This document shows, piece after piece, positions 1 to 8,272 of a DNA stretch of 43,571 nucleotides. Below the pieces are notes generated by a model. The model made no database searches. It was not told the DNA's origin and saw only the letters and a program-made list of their open reading frames with translations. Within the stretch, counting starts at the first letter, position 1, and every line of letters begins with the position of its first letter. The translations under genes and the position numbers were made by a program. This stretch comes from Pseudoxanthomonas suwonensis (GTDB lineage Bacteria > Pseudomonadota > Gammaproteobacteria > Xanthomonadales > Xanthomonadaceae). The stretch lies in contig QFNC01000025.1 in NCBI GenBank assembly GCA_003240695.1, positions 1-43,571 of the forward strand, written 5' to 3'.

Positions 1-164
1 ATCTGCTGTGCGCCAGGCTGAAGCATCTGCCTCGCAATCCTTGGCTCGCTCAGAAGACGACATGATCAGGACGTTCCACACGAAACGGGACGGAGCCGAA
101 CTGCCACTCCGACGGCAATCGCCGCCGGAGTGTTCAGGACGCACAAGGGCAACAAACAGCCGGC

Positions 165-182
165 CAGCCATTTTTTCGGCTG
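165..182 (-). terminator. weak hairpin just past the Cys-rich gene
   Basis: The sequence reads CAGCC, eight loop bases (mostly A on the minus strand), then GGCTG. It begins six bases beyond the stop codon at 188. The five-pair stem has no T-run after it on the minus strand, so it is at best a weak terminator. I see no gene in 1-187. Confidence 0.2.
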
Positions 183-187
183 TAATT

Positions 188-702
188 TCATTTGCACGTT
201 GTGATATCACAAGTCCCAGACGAACCATCCTTCAAGCAAACTCTTGTGTTCGTCCTCGGGCTGTATTTGCAAATCCCTTCCATGTAACGTGGATCCGGGC
301 AACTGTTGTTTCTGCCATTGATGGGGTCCTGCCAATCGCACGAGTCAAAGGAATAGACTTCCACGATTTCCCGGTCCAGCGACGTCTTGATTCTGCCCAC
401 TGACATCCCGGGCAGTGCCGAAGCCGCGCCGAACAAGTCGAGGATCAGCAGTTTCTGCGTCGGCGTGGCTTCGCTCAATGCGCTGGCATTGAAGCTGGCC
501 AGGCCATGCGCTGTGAAAACGAGACTGGACAGGAACCGCTGTTTGTCGCCCGCATCAAGTGCATCCAGCGGGGTGGTTCGCGTGGCGTCGATCTGCAGAT
601 AGGCGGTCAACTTTTCCGGAGTGTCAATTTGCCCCCCCCCTGCACGGACGCAGACAACAGGACGGTTGCGGACAGGGCCAGGATTTTCAATGCATGTTTC
701 AC
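188..702 (-). pseudogene. small secreted Cys-rich protein, frameshifted at a poly-G run
   Basis: A GTG at 702 has a GGAG ribosome site seven bases upstream. It opens a clear signal peptide (VKHALKILALSATVLLSASV) and then enters nine consecutive G (632-640 on the plus strand as C). In that frame translation soon stops. The frame that continues (IDTPEKLTAYLQ...) runs to a stop at 188 and is reached if the run had seven or ten G. The mature part would be about 150 residues. Its last 60 residues hold six cysteines (SCDW, SCPD, GICK, RVCL, GTCD, TTCK), consistent with three disulfides in the periplasm or outside the cell. I do not recognise the family. The shift may be a sequencing error, a real loss, or a slippage switch. 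A TTG at 610 could start the second frame but would lack the signal peptide. Confidence 0.6.
632..640 (-). repeat. nine-base poly-G homopolymer inside a coding region
   Basis: Nine C on the plus strand (nine G in the sense of the gene) fall exactly between the signal peptide and the mature domain of the small secreted protein. One more base, or two fewer, joins the two frames. Such runs are slippage-prone both in replication and in sequencing. Confidence 0.85.
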
Positions 703-751
703 GAACGATCTCCTTGTATTTCCATGTAATGCAAACGGGAACGTGCCGACG

Positions 752-1393
752 TCACATGCTCGAGCACGGCATCAACGCAGCACGCAGATGCGCCGTCAGT
801 ACCGGTTTCACGGCTTCCGGACTGGCCGGCCCTCCGAAATCCAGCATCGACACCACCTGCAAACCTGAATAGCCGCAGGGATTGATCCGCCGGAACGGTT
901 CGGTATCCATGGCGATGTTGAAGGCCAGGCCGTGGAAGCTGCAGCCGCGGCGCACGCGGATGCCCAGAGCGGCGATCTTGGCGCCATTGACGTAAACGCC
1001 GGGTGCGCCGGCGCGGCGTTCGCCACCGATGTTCCACTCGGCCAAGGTGTCGATGACGGCCTGTTCCAGCCGGTGCACGTACTCGCGCACGCCGATGCCC
1101 AGGCGCCTGAGGTCCAGCAGCGGGTAGGCGACGATCTGCCCCGGCCCGTGGTAGGTGACCTGGCCGCCGCGATCCACGTGCAGCACCGGGATGTCGCCGG
1201 GCATCAGCACGTGTTCGTCCTTGCCCGCCTGGCCCAGGGTGAACACCGGGTCGTGTTCCACCAGCCACAGTTCGTCGGGCGTGTCGGGGCCGCGCGCATC
1301 GGTAAAGGCCTGCATGCCCCGCCACACTGGTTCGTAGGGCCGGCGGCCCAGATCGCGCAGCACCGCCGCAGGCGTTGCCGCTACAGCGTCCAC
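752..1393 (-). CDS. lipB: LipB, octanoyl-[ACP]:protein octanoyltransferase
   Basis: LipB transfers octanoyl groups from acyl carrier protein to lipoyl domains of 2-oxoacid dehydrogenases and the glycine-cleavage H protein, in the cytoplasm. The 213-residue product has the family motif RGGQVTYHGPGQ (75-86), the catalytic Lys139 in NGAKIAALGI and the catalytic Cys173 in INPCGYSG. Length matches the family. The start is GTG at 1393, overlapping the end of ybeD by 13 bases, which suggests translational coupling. The usual order in this lineage places lipA (lipoyl synthase) next; here the next gene is the unrelated Cys-rich protein, so lipA is not visible in this window. Confidence 0.95.
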   Translation of the reverse strand: MDAVAATPAAVLRDLGRRPYEPVWRGMQAFTDARGPDTPDELWLVEHDPVFTLGQAGKDEHVLMPGDIPVLHVDRGGQVTYHGPGQIVAYPLLDLRRLGIGVREYVHRLEQAVIDTLAEWNIGGERRAGAPGVYVNGAKIAALGIRVRRGCSFHGLAFNIAMDTEPFRRINPCGYSGLQVVSMLDFGGPASPEAVKPVLTAHLRAALMPCSSM

Positions 1394-1659
1394 TTCACGT
1401 CCGGGTGGGCGCGCAGCGCCGCATGCGCGGCCTCGTACTGCTCGCGGCTGTCGGCGCGGATGCTGAGCTTGATGGCCACGTAGTTGCCGCCGGAGGAATC
1501 GCGCCGGGCCACGGTTTCGCGCAGCACGGTGATGCCGGCGTCTTCCAGCAGTTTGGGGATGCTGTCCTCCAGGCCGCTGTCGGCCGCGCCCATGGCGCTC
1601 AGCTCGAAGGTGCCGGGAAACTGGAAGCCGTGCTCGGGATTGTCGGAATGGATGTTCAT
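1381..1659 (-). CDS. ybeD: YbeD/DUF493 family protein
   Basis: This 92-residue protein matches the DUF493/YbeD family, small cytosolic proteins with an ACT-like ferredoxin fold that are conserved between dacA/dacC and lipB in gammaproteobacteria. Family-like segments are FQFPGTFELSAMG near the N-terminus and NYVAIKLSIRADS in the second half. ATG at 1659. The biochemical role is not established; conserved linkage to the PBP5-type carboxypeptidase and lipB is the main clue. It shares 13 bases with lipB and begins 54 bases beyond dacC's stop, so the three are probably co-transcribed. Confidence 0.9.
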   Translation of the reverse strand: MNIHSDNPEHGFQFPGTFELSAMGAADSGLEDSIPKLLEDAGITVLRETVARRDSSGGNYVAIKLSIRADSREQYEAAHAALRAHPDVKWTL

Positions 1660-1713
1660 GCCCCGAGTATGGACCCGATGCGCGGGTTTACCAAGGCAGG
1701 CGGCAGGCCCGGT

Positions 1714-2961
1714 TCAGACCGATTCCCACCACATCAGCAGTTCGTGCCACAGGCGCTTGAAGAAGCCGGCTTCTTCCACCGCTTCCAGCGCGATCAGCGG
1801 CGCCTGCGCCACCAGCTTGCCGTCCATCATCACCTTGGCGGTGCCGATCTGCTGGCCCTTGGTGATCGGCGCGACCAGGGTCTTGGGCACGTCCATGGTG
1901 GCCTTCAGATCACCGTACTTGCCGCGCTGGGCGCTGACCAGCAGCGGCTGCGCCACGCCCAGCGCCACTTCGTTCACCTGGCCCTTCCACAGCTGCTGGG
2001 TGGTGACCGGGGTGTTGGCGGCGTACAGCTGGTGGGTTTCGTAGAAGCGGAAGGCCCAGTTCAGCAGCGCTTGCGAATCCACCGCGCGCTGGTCCTCGCC
2101 GGTGCTGCCCATCACCACCGCGATCAGGCGCTGGTCGCCGCGCTTGGCCGAGGACAGCAGGCAGTAGCCGGCAGTGGAGGTGTGGCCGGTCTTGATGCCG
2201 TCCACCGACGCGTCGCGCCACAGCAGCCGGTTGCGGTTGGACTGGGTGATGCCGCTGACGGTGTATTCCTTGATCGCGTTGTAGGCGTAGGCCTCGGGGT
2301 AGTCGCGGATCAGCGCCCGTCCCAGCCAGGCCAGATCGCGTGCGGTGGTGATGTGGCCCTCCGCCGGCAGCCCGTGCGGATTGACGAAGTGGCTGTTCTT
2401 CAGGCCGATTTTCGCGCCGTAGGCATTCATCAGCGCGGCGAAGGCCGATTCGCTGCCGGCCACGTGCTCGGCCAGGGCGATGGCGGCATCGTTGCCGGAC
2501 TGCACCACCATGCCTTTTTCCATTTCGATGAGGGGTGCGGTCTTGTTCACCTCGAAGCCGCTGTAGCTGCCGTCGGTGCGCGCACCGCCGGTGCGCCAGG
2601 CGTGTTCGCTCATCATCACCGGGTCGGTGGGCTTGACCTTGCCGGCGGCCATTTCCGCGGCGATGACGTAGCTGGTCATTACCTTGGTGATGCTGGCCGG
2701 TTCCAGCGGGGCATCGATGTTCTCGCCCGCCAGCACCTGGCCGGTGGCGTAATCCATCACCAGCCAGGCCTTGGACACCGCCGGGGCAGGCGCCGGCGGC
2801 ACCGGCAGACTGTCGCTGAGTGCGGCGGGTGTCGCGGCAGGCGCTGGTGTCGGCGTGGCGGCAGCCGGTTGCGGTACGGCGGCTTGCGGGGCTTGGGCGG
2901 CCGCCAGCACGCTGCCGGCAGTGGCGATGGCAAGGGCGGCAAGCAACAGGCGGGGTTTCAT
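1714..2961 (-). CDS. dacC: D-alanyl-D-alanine carboxypeptidase, PBP5/6 type (DacC/DacA)
   Basis: This is a periplasmic penicillin-binding protein that trims the terminal D-Ala from peptidoglycan pentapeptides. From ATG at 2961 it has 415 residues. There is a signal peptide (1-22), then an unusually long Ala/Pro linker to about 62. The three active-site motifs follow: SITK (Ser90), SGN (155-157) and KTGHT (257-261). The C-terminal PBP5-type beta domain ends in an amphipathic helix (FFKRLWHELLMWWESV) that anchors the family to the inner membrane. An upstream TTG at 2973 is possible but adds nothing. It sits between rlpA and ybeD on the same strand, as in related genomes. The symbol could equally be dacA. 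Confidence 0.93.
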   Translation of the reverse strand: MKPRLLLAALAIATAGSVLAAAQAPQAAVPQPAAATPTPAPAATPAALSDSLPVPPAPAPAVSKAWLVMDYATGQVLAGENIDAPLEPASITKVMTSYVIAAEMAAGKVKPTDPVMMSEHAWRTGGARTDGSYSGFEVNKTAPLIEMEKGMVVQSGNDAAIALAEHVAGSESAFAALMNAYGAKIGLKNSHFVNPHGLPAEGHITTARDLAWLGRALIRDYPEAYAYNAIKEYTVSGITQSNRNRLLWRDASVDGIKTGHTSTAGYCLLSSAKRGDQRLIAVVMGSTGEDQRAVDSQALLNWAFRFYETHQLYAANTPVTTQQLWKGQVNEVALGVAQPLLVSAQRGKYGDLKATMDVPKTLVAPITKGQQIGTAKVMMDGKLVAQAPLIALEAVEEAGFFKRLWHELLMWWESV

Positions 2962-3032
2962 CGACACGCACAACTCCAGCGGACGGTGCCGGAGGTGCCC
3001 GGCACGGGAGAAACAAGGGAAAGCCGACTAGT

Positions 3033-4382
3033 CTAATCGCGCACGCGCTGCGGCGGCCCGAATCCCAGACCTGCAACGCGGCGTTCGAGTTCCGCGGCGC
3101 GCCCTGCATCCACCGGACCGATGCGCAGCCGCCAGACCGGCTGGCCGTTGGCCTGGCCATCCAGCAATCGGGCCTCGGCGATGCCGGCCTGCTGCAGGCG
3201 GTTCAGGGCCTGATCGGCATTCTGCTGGCTGGCGAAGGCGGCCACCTGCAGGATTACCGCGGCGGCGCCGTCGGCCAGTGACGGGCGGGTCGTGGCCGCG
3301 ACGGGAGCCGCAGGCGGCGAAGGCGGTGCCGTCGGTGCGGAAGCTGCCGTCGTGGCCGCAGTGGTGGCGGCGGGATTCGCGGTTGCGGCCGTCGAAGGCG
3401 CTTCGGCCGGCCTGGCGAGGCGCTGCGGCTTGCCGGTGGCGATCTGCACCTGCTGGCGGCTCATCCAGGCATCGAAATCGTCGGTATTGCCGCGCGATGC
3501 CGGGCCGATCTCGAAGCGGCGGCGTCCGTCCGTGCCGGTTGGCGCCGAAGTCGCATCCGCTGCAGGCAGCGTGGCTGCCGTGGTGGCGGCAGCAGGCCGG
3601 GCGGGCTGCGCCGGCAAAGCGGTCATCAACGTGTCCATGGCACTGGCGGTGGGCATGGCGGCCGGCGAAGCCGCGATGCCCGCGGCTGCTGTCGATGGCG
3701 TGGCAGCGGCCAGCAGGGTGCCCCCCGGCAGCAGGCCTTCCACCCGCACGCGGGCGGTCCCGGTGTCGCGGTAGCCCAGTTTCACTGCGGCGGCGTAGCT
3801 GAGGTCGATGACGCGGCCGTCGTGGAACGGGCCGCGATCGTTCACCCGCACCACCACCGACTTGCCGTTGTCCAGGTTGGTGACCCGGGCGAAGCTGGGC
3901 AGCGGCAGCGACTTGTGTGCGGCGGTGAAGGCGTACATGTCGTACACCTCCTGATTGGAGGTGCGGCGGCCATGGAACTTGTTGCCGTAGTACGAGGCGA
4001 GGCCTTCCTCGCGGAAGCCGTCGGGCGATTCCAGCACGGTGTAGGCCTTGCCCAGCACCGAATACGGCGAGCGGTTGCCGTAGCGGGAGCGCGGTTCGTG
4101 GCGCACGTCCGGTTCGGGGATGGCATCCACGTTCGGGATGTAGTCCGGCACGGTGTCGCGGATGTGCGGCGCGTACAGGCCGCCGGCGGTGTAGTGGCCG
4201 CGCTTGGACACATCCTCGCGTGCCGGTGCGTAGGGCGAACGACGGCCGTCCGGCAGGCCTTCACGGCGCACCGGCGTGCCATCGGGCAGCGCCACCGATT
4301 CGGATGCGTCCTTTTTCGGTCCGCTGGCACAGGCCGCCAGCAGCACGCAGCCGGCGGACAGCAACAGCCAACGGCCCTGCAT
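3033..4382 (-). CDS. rlpA: RlpA, septal-ring lytic transglycosylase lipoprotein
   Basis: RlpA cleaves stem-peptide-free ('naked') glycan strands and helps daughter-cell separation. The 449-residue product starts at ATG 4382 with a lipoprotein signal (LLAAC, Cys18). A double-psi beta-barrel lies at about 115-200, with EEGLASYYGNKFHGRRTSN and VRVNDRGPF carrying the catalytic-type Glu and Asp. A long Ala/Thr/Pro linker follows, then a C-terminal SPOR domain (about 375-449) that binds denuded glycans at the septum. Its ATG shares one base with the mltB stop (TGATG), a sign of translational coupling. The linker is low-complexity but the frame is intact. Confidence 0.94.
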   Translation of the reverse strand: MQGRWLLLSAGCVLLAACASGPKKDASESVALPDGTPVRREGLPDGRRSPYAPAREDVSKRGHYTAGGLYAPHIRDTVPDYIPNVDAIPEPDVRHEPRSRYGNRSPYSVLGKAYTVLESPDGFREEGLASYYGNKFHGRRTSNQEVYDMYAFTAAHKSLPLPSFARVTNLDNGKSVVVRVNDRGPFHDGRVIDLSYAAAVKLGYRDTGTARVRVEGLLPGGTLLAAATPSTAAAGIAASPAAMPTASAMDTLMTALPAQPARPAAATTAATLPAADATSAPTGTDGRRRFEIGPASRGNTDDFDAWMSRQQVQIATGKPQRLARPAEAPSTAATANPAATTAATTAASAPTAPPSPPAAPVAATTRPSLADGAAAVILQVAAFASQQNADQALNRLQQAGIAEARLLDGQANGQPVWRLRIGPVDAGRAAELERRVAGLGFGPPQRVRD

Positions 4383-5503
4383 CACGCCCCGGCTCCGGCG
4401 CGGATGGCCTGCGCCAACTGGTGCACCGCCATGGCATACATCGGAGAGCGGTTGTAGCGGGTGATCACGTAGAAGTTGCGGTAGCCCAGCCAGTCCTCGC
4501 GCCCGGCATCGCCATCCAGGGTGATGACGGTGGCGCCCTCGACGCCGCTTGCCGGCAATGGCTGCCCGGATTGCGGACGGAAACCCAATCGGGCCAGTTC
4601 GGCCAGCGGATAGATCGGGTCGTAGGCCTTTGGGCCGCCGTCGTGGGCGAAATCGGCACTGCCGGGCAGGCGATCGGCTCGGGCCACCACCGGCGCGCCG
4701 CGCTGCCAGCCGTGCACCACGAAATAATTGGCGATGGAGGCGAACACGTCGGGCTTGTGGGTCAGCAGGTCGCGGCGGCCATCGCCATCGCCATCCTTCG
4801 CCCACAGCCGGTAGCTGGATGGCATGAACTGGCCCATCCCCATCGCCCCGGCATAGCTGCCTTTCAATCCGGTGATGGCCAGTTGCGGCTCGGCCTTGTT
4901 CAGCGCGAACAGCTGCGCCAGTTCGCCGGCGAAGAACGGTGCGCGCTTGGGATAGCCGAACGCCAGCGTATACAACGCATCCAGCACCCGGTAACTGCCC
5001 ATGTTGCGACCGTAGCTGGTTTCCACGCCGATGATGGCCACGATGTATTCGGCGGGCACGCCGCTGCTGGCAGCCACCGCATCCAGCGCCGGCTTGTTTT
5101 CGCGGTAGAAGGCGATGCCGCCGTTGATGCGTCCATCGTTGAGGAAGATCGGCCGGTAGTCGCGCCACGGCTTCACCGCTTCGGCCGGGCGGTTCATCGC
5201 ATCGATGATCTTCTGCTGATGCGCCGCCTGCGCCAGCGTGTCGCGGATCAACTGCCGGTCCACGCCGTAGGTACTGGCGGTGTAGTCGATGAAGGCTGCT
5301 TCGCGCTGCGCCTGCGGCAGGGCCGGGTCGGTCACCGACGCCGGTGCCACCGGCCGTTCCGGCGGCTGCGGCACAGGCGGCAGCCGCGGCGGCGCGGCCG
5401 GTTGGGACCTGGGTTGGGTGGACACCGTGACCGGCGGCGGCACGGGCGTGGCGCAGGCACTCAGCAGCAGCGCGAGGAACAGTGGGGCGTGGCGTCGGCT
5501 CAT
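4382..5503 (-). CDS. mltB: MltB-type membrane-bound lytic murein transglycosylase
   Basis: A 373-residue lipoprotein (LLSAC, Cys17) that cleaves the MurNAc-GlcNAc bond with formation of 1,6-anhydro-MurNAc. After a Pro-rich linker (18-60) comes the SLT_2/MltB fold. The catalytic Glu161 lies in IIGVETSYGRNMG, and the family motifs MGMGQFMPSSYR and a DGDGDG loop follow. ATG at 5503 was chosen because it places the signal peptide at the N-terminus; there is no strong ribosome site, and in-frame sequence upstream lacks a better start. It is the first gene of mltB-rlpA-dacC-ybeD-lipB, a peptidoglycan-remodelling set. Confidence 0.94.
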   Translation of the reverse strand: MSRRHAPLFLALLLSACATPVPPPVTVSTQPRSQPAAPPRLPPVPQPPERPVAPASVTDPALPQAQREAAFIDYTASTYGVDRQLIRDTLAQAAHQQKIIDAMNRPAEAVKPWRDYRPIFLNDGRINGGIAFYRENKPALDAVAASSGVPAEYIVAIIGVETSYGRNMGSYRVLDALYTLAFGYPKRAPFFAGELAQLFALNKAEPQLAITGLKGSYAGAMGMGQFMPSSYRLWAKDGDGDGRRDLLTHKPDVFASIANYFVVHGWQRGAPVVARADRLPGSADFAHDGGPKAYDPIYPLAELARLGFRPQSGQPLPASGVEGATVITLDGDAGREDWLGYRNFYVITRYNRSPMYAMAVHQLAQAIRAGAGA

Positions 5504-5682
5504 CGCGGGCAGGGTAGCACGATGCCTGCAACCCCACGACCGGATCGGCGGATGCGTTCGGCTGCCGGACAGCACGCCCATGTCACGCCACCCGCGATGG
5601 ATGTGGTATCGTCCGCCCAGGACAGGACCGTCGCCACATTCGTTCGTGACACGCCGCCTCTGCGAGGCCAGGAGAGTGATCC

Positions 5683-6522
5683 ATGCAGCGCGAGCCTTCC
5701 CTGTCCGCCAGCACCGCCGTGAAGATGCCCGGCGACATGGCCGTGGCCGATCCCGGCCAGTATATCGATGCCTACATCCGCGCCCTGCGTGCCGGCGACC
5801 CTGTGGCCGCGCGAACCGCCCTGCGCGCGTTCCGCCATTCCGAGCACGGCGAGGAGCTGCTGCAGGAAGGCCGCGACCTGGCACGCGATGCGCGCACCGG
5901 GCAGGCCGAACGTGCGGCACGTCCCGATCGCGATGACCGCGACGGCCCGGGCTTCATCGCCACGGGGCTGGCTGCCGGTGCCGCCGTGGCCGTGGCGTCG
6001 GGCTGGGATCGCGAGCAACCGGCCATGGCCGTACCGCCCCAGTCGGCCATTCCCGCCTGGACCGAAACCGCCACGCCGGCGCAGGTCGCGCAGCTGGCCA
6101 ACGAACACCCGCTGTTCGCCCAGGCCCTGCAGCAGCTGCAGCAGCTGGGTCCGCAGGCCGGCGGCTACCGCAACGGCCAGGAACTGGAACTGGTGGCCGG
6201 CGGGCTGGCGCTGGAGGCCTCGCGGCAACAATTGCGCGGCATCGACGGGGTGATGCCCAATCAGGACGGCAGCCGGCTGGTGGCCACCTGGCAGAACCCG
6301 AACAACAGCGCCGACGTGCGCCATGCCGCCGTCGATCCGCTGCAGTTCACCCAGCAGGCCAATCTGGCCTTGCAGCAGCAGACCATGCTGGCGGAGCTGC
6401 AGCGCATGCAGCAGGAGCAGATCGAGCAGCGTTACCGCGACGAGCAGCGCCGCGAGGAGGCACGCCGCGATGACCAGCGCGACCGTGACGTGGCCGCGCG
6501 CGGGCCGGTGTGGGTGCCCTGA
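5683..6522 (+). CDS. XVIPCD-type candidate type IV secretion effector
   Basis: A 279-residue protein starting at ATG 5683 behind AGGAGAG. Residues 141-235 resemble the XVIPCD domain, the C-terminal signal that targets Xanthomonadales antibacterial effectors to the VirD4 coupling protein. The shared features are a HP-LFAQAL helix, ALEASRQQLRGIDGV, GSRLVATWQ and AAVDPLQF. A Gln-rich and then Arg/Glu/Asp-rich tail follows, as in this class. The N-terminal 140 residues have no enzyme motif I recognise; they contain an N-terminal helical part and a short hydrophobic Ala/Gly stretch at 90-108. Two same-strand genes follow closely (3-30 and 1 base apart). It could be an effector with an undescribed toxin domain, or a protein that only borrowed the docking domain. 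No type IV secretion genes lie in the window. Confidence 0.68.
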   Translation: MQREPSLSASTAVKMPGDMAVADPGQYIDAYIRALRAGDPVAARTALRAFRHSEHGEELLQEGRDLARDARTGQAERAARPDRDDRDGPGFIATGLAAGAAVAVASGWDREQPAMAVPPQSAIPAWTETATPAQVAQLANEHPLFAQALQQLQQLGPQAGGYRNGQELELVAGGLALEASRQQLRGIDGVMPNQDGSRLVATWQNPNNSADVRHAAVDPLQFTQQANLALQQQTMLAELQRMQQEQIEQRYRDEQRREEARRDDQRDRDVAARGPVWVP

Positions 6523-6552
6523 TCCTTGTCGCTGCCCGAACACGCCCACGCC

Positions 6553-7086
6553 ATGGACGATCGCCAGGTCGACAGCGCCCTGACCCGGCTGATGCTGGCC
6601 ACCGAAGCGCTGCACGAGATCGCCGATATCCTGAAGGACCAGTCGGTGCAGGTGGCCGCGCAGCTGCACGTGCTGCAGGACACCCAGCACGACCTGCGGC
6701 GCCGGCGCGAGCAGGAGGAAGTCAAGTTCCGCGGCTCCATGATCGCCCTGTTCCGCGAACAGCACGGCCAGGTGCGGGCGGCCCTGCAGCCGGCGATCCG
6801 CGCTGCCTGGACCTCGCTGGGCGTGCTGGCCGGTGCCGGCCTGCTGCTGGTGGCGGGCTTCGGCCTGATGATCAAGCACCAGTACGACCGCCTGCACGAG
6901 GTGGAGACCCGCACCATCGACATCCACGTGAATCAGCAGGCGCAGCAGGCCATGCAGCACGTGGACATCGCCAGCTGCGGCGGCCGGCCCTGCATCCGCC
7001 TGCGCCAGGACACGCCGCGCTGGAGCAGCGACCAAGGCGAATTCGTGCTGGTGGATGGCAAACCGGCCCCGGCAGACGGGAAATGA
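6553..7086 (+). CDS. single-span membrane protein of unknown function
   Basis: 177 residues from ATG 6553; a TTG at 6526 would add nine residues and sit three bases after the preceding stop. Neither start has a convincing ribosome site. Residues 1-80 are strongly helical and charged (a possible coiled coil around 20-60). A single transmembrane segment lies at about 85-107 (LGVLAGAGLLLVAGFGLMI). A 70-residue tail with Cys142 and Cys147 would be periplasmic if the N-terminus is cytosolic. There is no lipobox, unlike the usual lipoprotein immunity partners of XVIPCD effectors. Its position directly after the XVIPCD protein makes a partner or immunity role possible, but this is inference only. 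Confidence 0.72.
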   Translation: MDDRQVDSALTRLMLATEALHEIADILKDQSVQVAAQLHVLQDTQHDLRRRREQEEVKFRGSMIALFREQHGQVRAALQPAIRAAWTSLGVLAGAGLLLVAGFGLMIKHQYDRLHEVETRTIDIHVNQQAQQAMQHVDIASCGGRPCIRLRQDTPRWSSDQGEFVLVDGKPAPADGK

Positions 7087-7087
7087 C

Positions 7088-7795
7088 GTGAGCCCGGCAG
7101 CACCGGATTTCATCGAATGCTATCCCGGCCAGCTGCCGGCGGAGGTCTGTGCCGATGTGGTGGCGCGGATGCGACAGAGTCCGCAGCTGCAACCGGGCCG
7201 GGTGGGCGGTGGCGTGTATCCGGAGTTGAAACACAGCCGCGACCTGACCCTGGCTGGCCATCCCCACTGGCAGGACGTGGAACAGACGCTGACCCAGGCG
7301 TTGATGCAGTGCGTGGTGCAGTATCTGCGCCGCTACCCGCAGGCGTTGCTGTCGCCGTTCATGCTGCAGAGCCAGGACGATGCCGGGCAGCCCGTGCGTC
7401 TGGCGGCGGAGCATCTGCAGGCCATGGACGATGCCGCGTTGACCGGCCTGGTCACCACCTGTCTGCGGCCGTCGGCGATCAACCTGCAGTGGTACCGTAA
7501 TGGCGAAGGCGGCTATCCCTATTGGCACTGCGAACTGCAGCCGCGCGATGCCTCGGCCGAAACCCTGCACCGTCACTTGCTGTGGACCGTTTACCTGAAC
7601 GACGGGTTTGCCGAAGGCGAGACCGAATTCCTGTTCCAGCAGAGGAAGATCGTGCCCAGTACCGGTGCCCTGCTGCTGGCGCCGACCGCCTTCACCCATA
7701 CCCATCGCGGCAACCGCCCGCTGGGCGGCGACAAGTTCATCGCCACCGGCTGGGTGCTGTTCCAGCGCGCCGAGGTACTGTACGGCGGCGGGTGA
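7088..7795 (+). CDS. 2OG-Fe(II) oxygenase family protein
   Basis: 235 residues, starting at GTG 7088, one base after the preceding stop. The C-terminal half has the double-stranded beta-helix pattern of prolyl-4-hydroxylase-like dioxygenases. An iron-binding His147-x-Glu149 (YWHCELQP) is followed by VYLNDGF-EGETEFLF, GALLLAPTAFTHTHRG (distal His204 or His206) and GGDKF, which supplies a Lys for 2-oxoglutarate. The use of Glu in place of the commoner Asp is tolerated in some members. The substrate is unknown; it could hydroxylate a protein or a small metabolite. The tight spacing suggests co-expression with the two upstream genes. Confidence 0.82.
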   Translation: MSPAAPDFIECYPGQLPAEVCADVVARMRQSPQLQPGRVGGGVYPELKHSRDLTLAGHPHWQDVEQTLTQALMQCVVQYLRRYPQALLSPFMLQSQDDAGQPVRLAAEHLQAMDDAALTGLVTTCLRPSAINLQWYRNGEGGYPYWHCELQPRDASAETLHRHLLWTVYLNDGFAEGETEFLFQQRKIVPSTGALLLAPTAFTHTHRGNRPLGGDKFIATGWVLFQRAEVLYGGG

Positions 7796-7819
7796 GGTCC
7801 GCGGGTTCCCCGGCAGCCC

Positions 7820-8272
7820 TCAGAGTGGGCCGCCAGGCACGCCGCTACCTGGCAGATTCAGGACCAGCCAGTACAGCGCCACCTGCTTCACCGCCCACAG
7901 GAACTGTTGGAAATCCAGCGGCTTCTGGATGTAGCTGTTGGCATGCAGGGCATACGTGGACTGCACGTCGTCCGGTTCGCGGCTGGTGCTGAGCACCACC
8001 ACCGGCAACGCCTGGGTGGCCGGGTCGCTGCGGATGGCCTGCAGCACTTCGCGACCGTCGATCTTGGGCAGGTTCAGGTCCAGCAGCACGAGTGCGGGAA
8101 GCTGCGCCGGGTCGCGGCCGGTGTGCGATCCGCGGGCGTATAGATAGTCCAGCGCTTCGGCCCCGTCGCGCGTCACCACCAGCCGATTGGGGATGTTGGC
8201 CTGCTCGAAGGCGATCCGGGTCAGTTCCACATCATCGGGATTGTCTTCCACCAGCTGGATGTCGCGTTCCAT
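7820..8272 (-). CDS. single-domain response regulator, Rcp1-like
   Basis: 150 residues made up of one receiver domain. Acidic residues lie near Asp10, the phosphoacceptor is Asp65 in LVLLDLNLPKIDG, Thr/Ser is in LSTSREPDD, and Lys117 is in IQKPLD. The signature and the short insert between beta2 and beta3 match the Rcp1 group, which usually pairs with sensor kinases lacking a DNA-binding output. Its ATG at 8272 shares one base with the stop of the kinase upstream (TGATG), so the two are coupled. With no output domain it probably relays phosphate or acts by protein contact. Confidence 0.9.
   Translation of the reverse strand: MERDIQLVEDNPDDVELTRIAFEQANIPNRLVVTRDGAEALDYLYARGSHTGRDPAQLPALVLLDLNLPKIDGREVLQAIRSDPATQALPVVVLSTSREPDDVQSTYALHANSYIQKPLDFQQFLWAVKQVALYWLVLNLPGSGVPGGPL

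Noticed and set aside
8..403. 131-codon plus-strand frame at the left edge
   Set aside because: It is antisense to the Cys-rich gene, has no ribosome site, and its product looks like random high-GC translation.
1375..3036. 553-codon plus-strand frame across ybeD and dacC
   Set aside because: Mirror frame of well-supported minus-strand genes; the product is His/Gly/Val-rich nonsense.
3033..5537. rlpA as one 834-residue protein
   Set aside because: The first half is the wrong frame of mltB; the lipoprotein signal at 4382 marks the true start.
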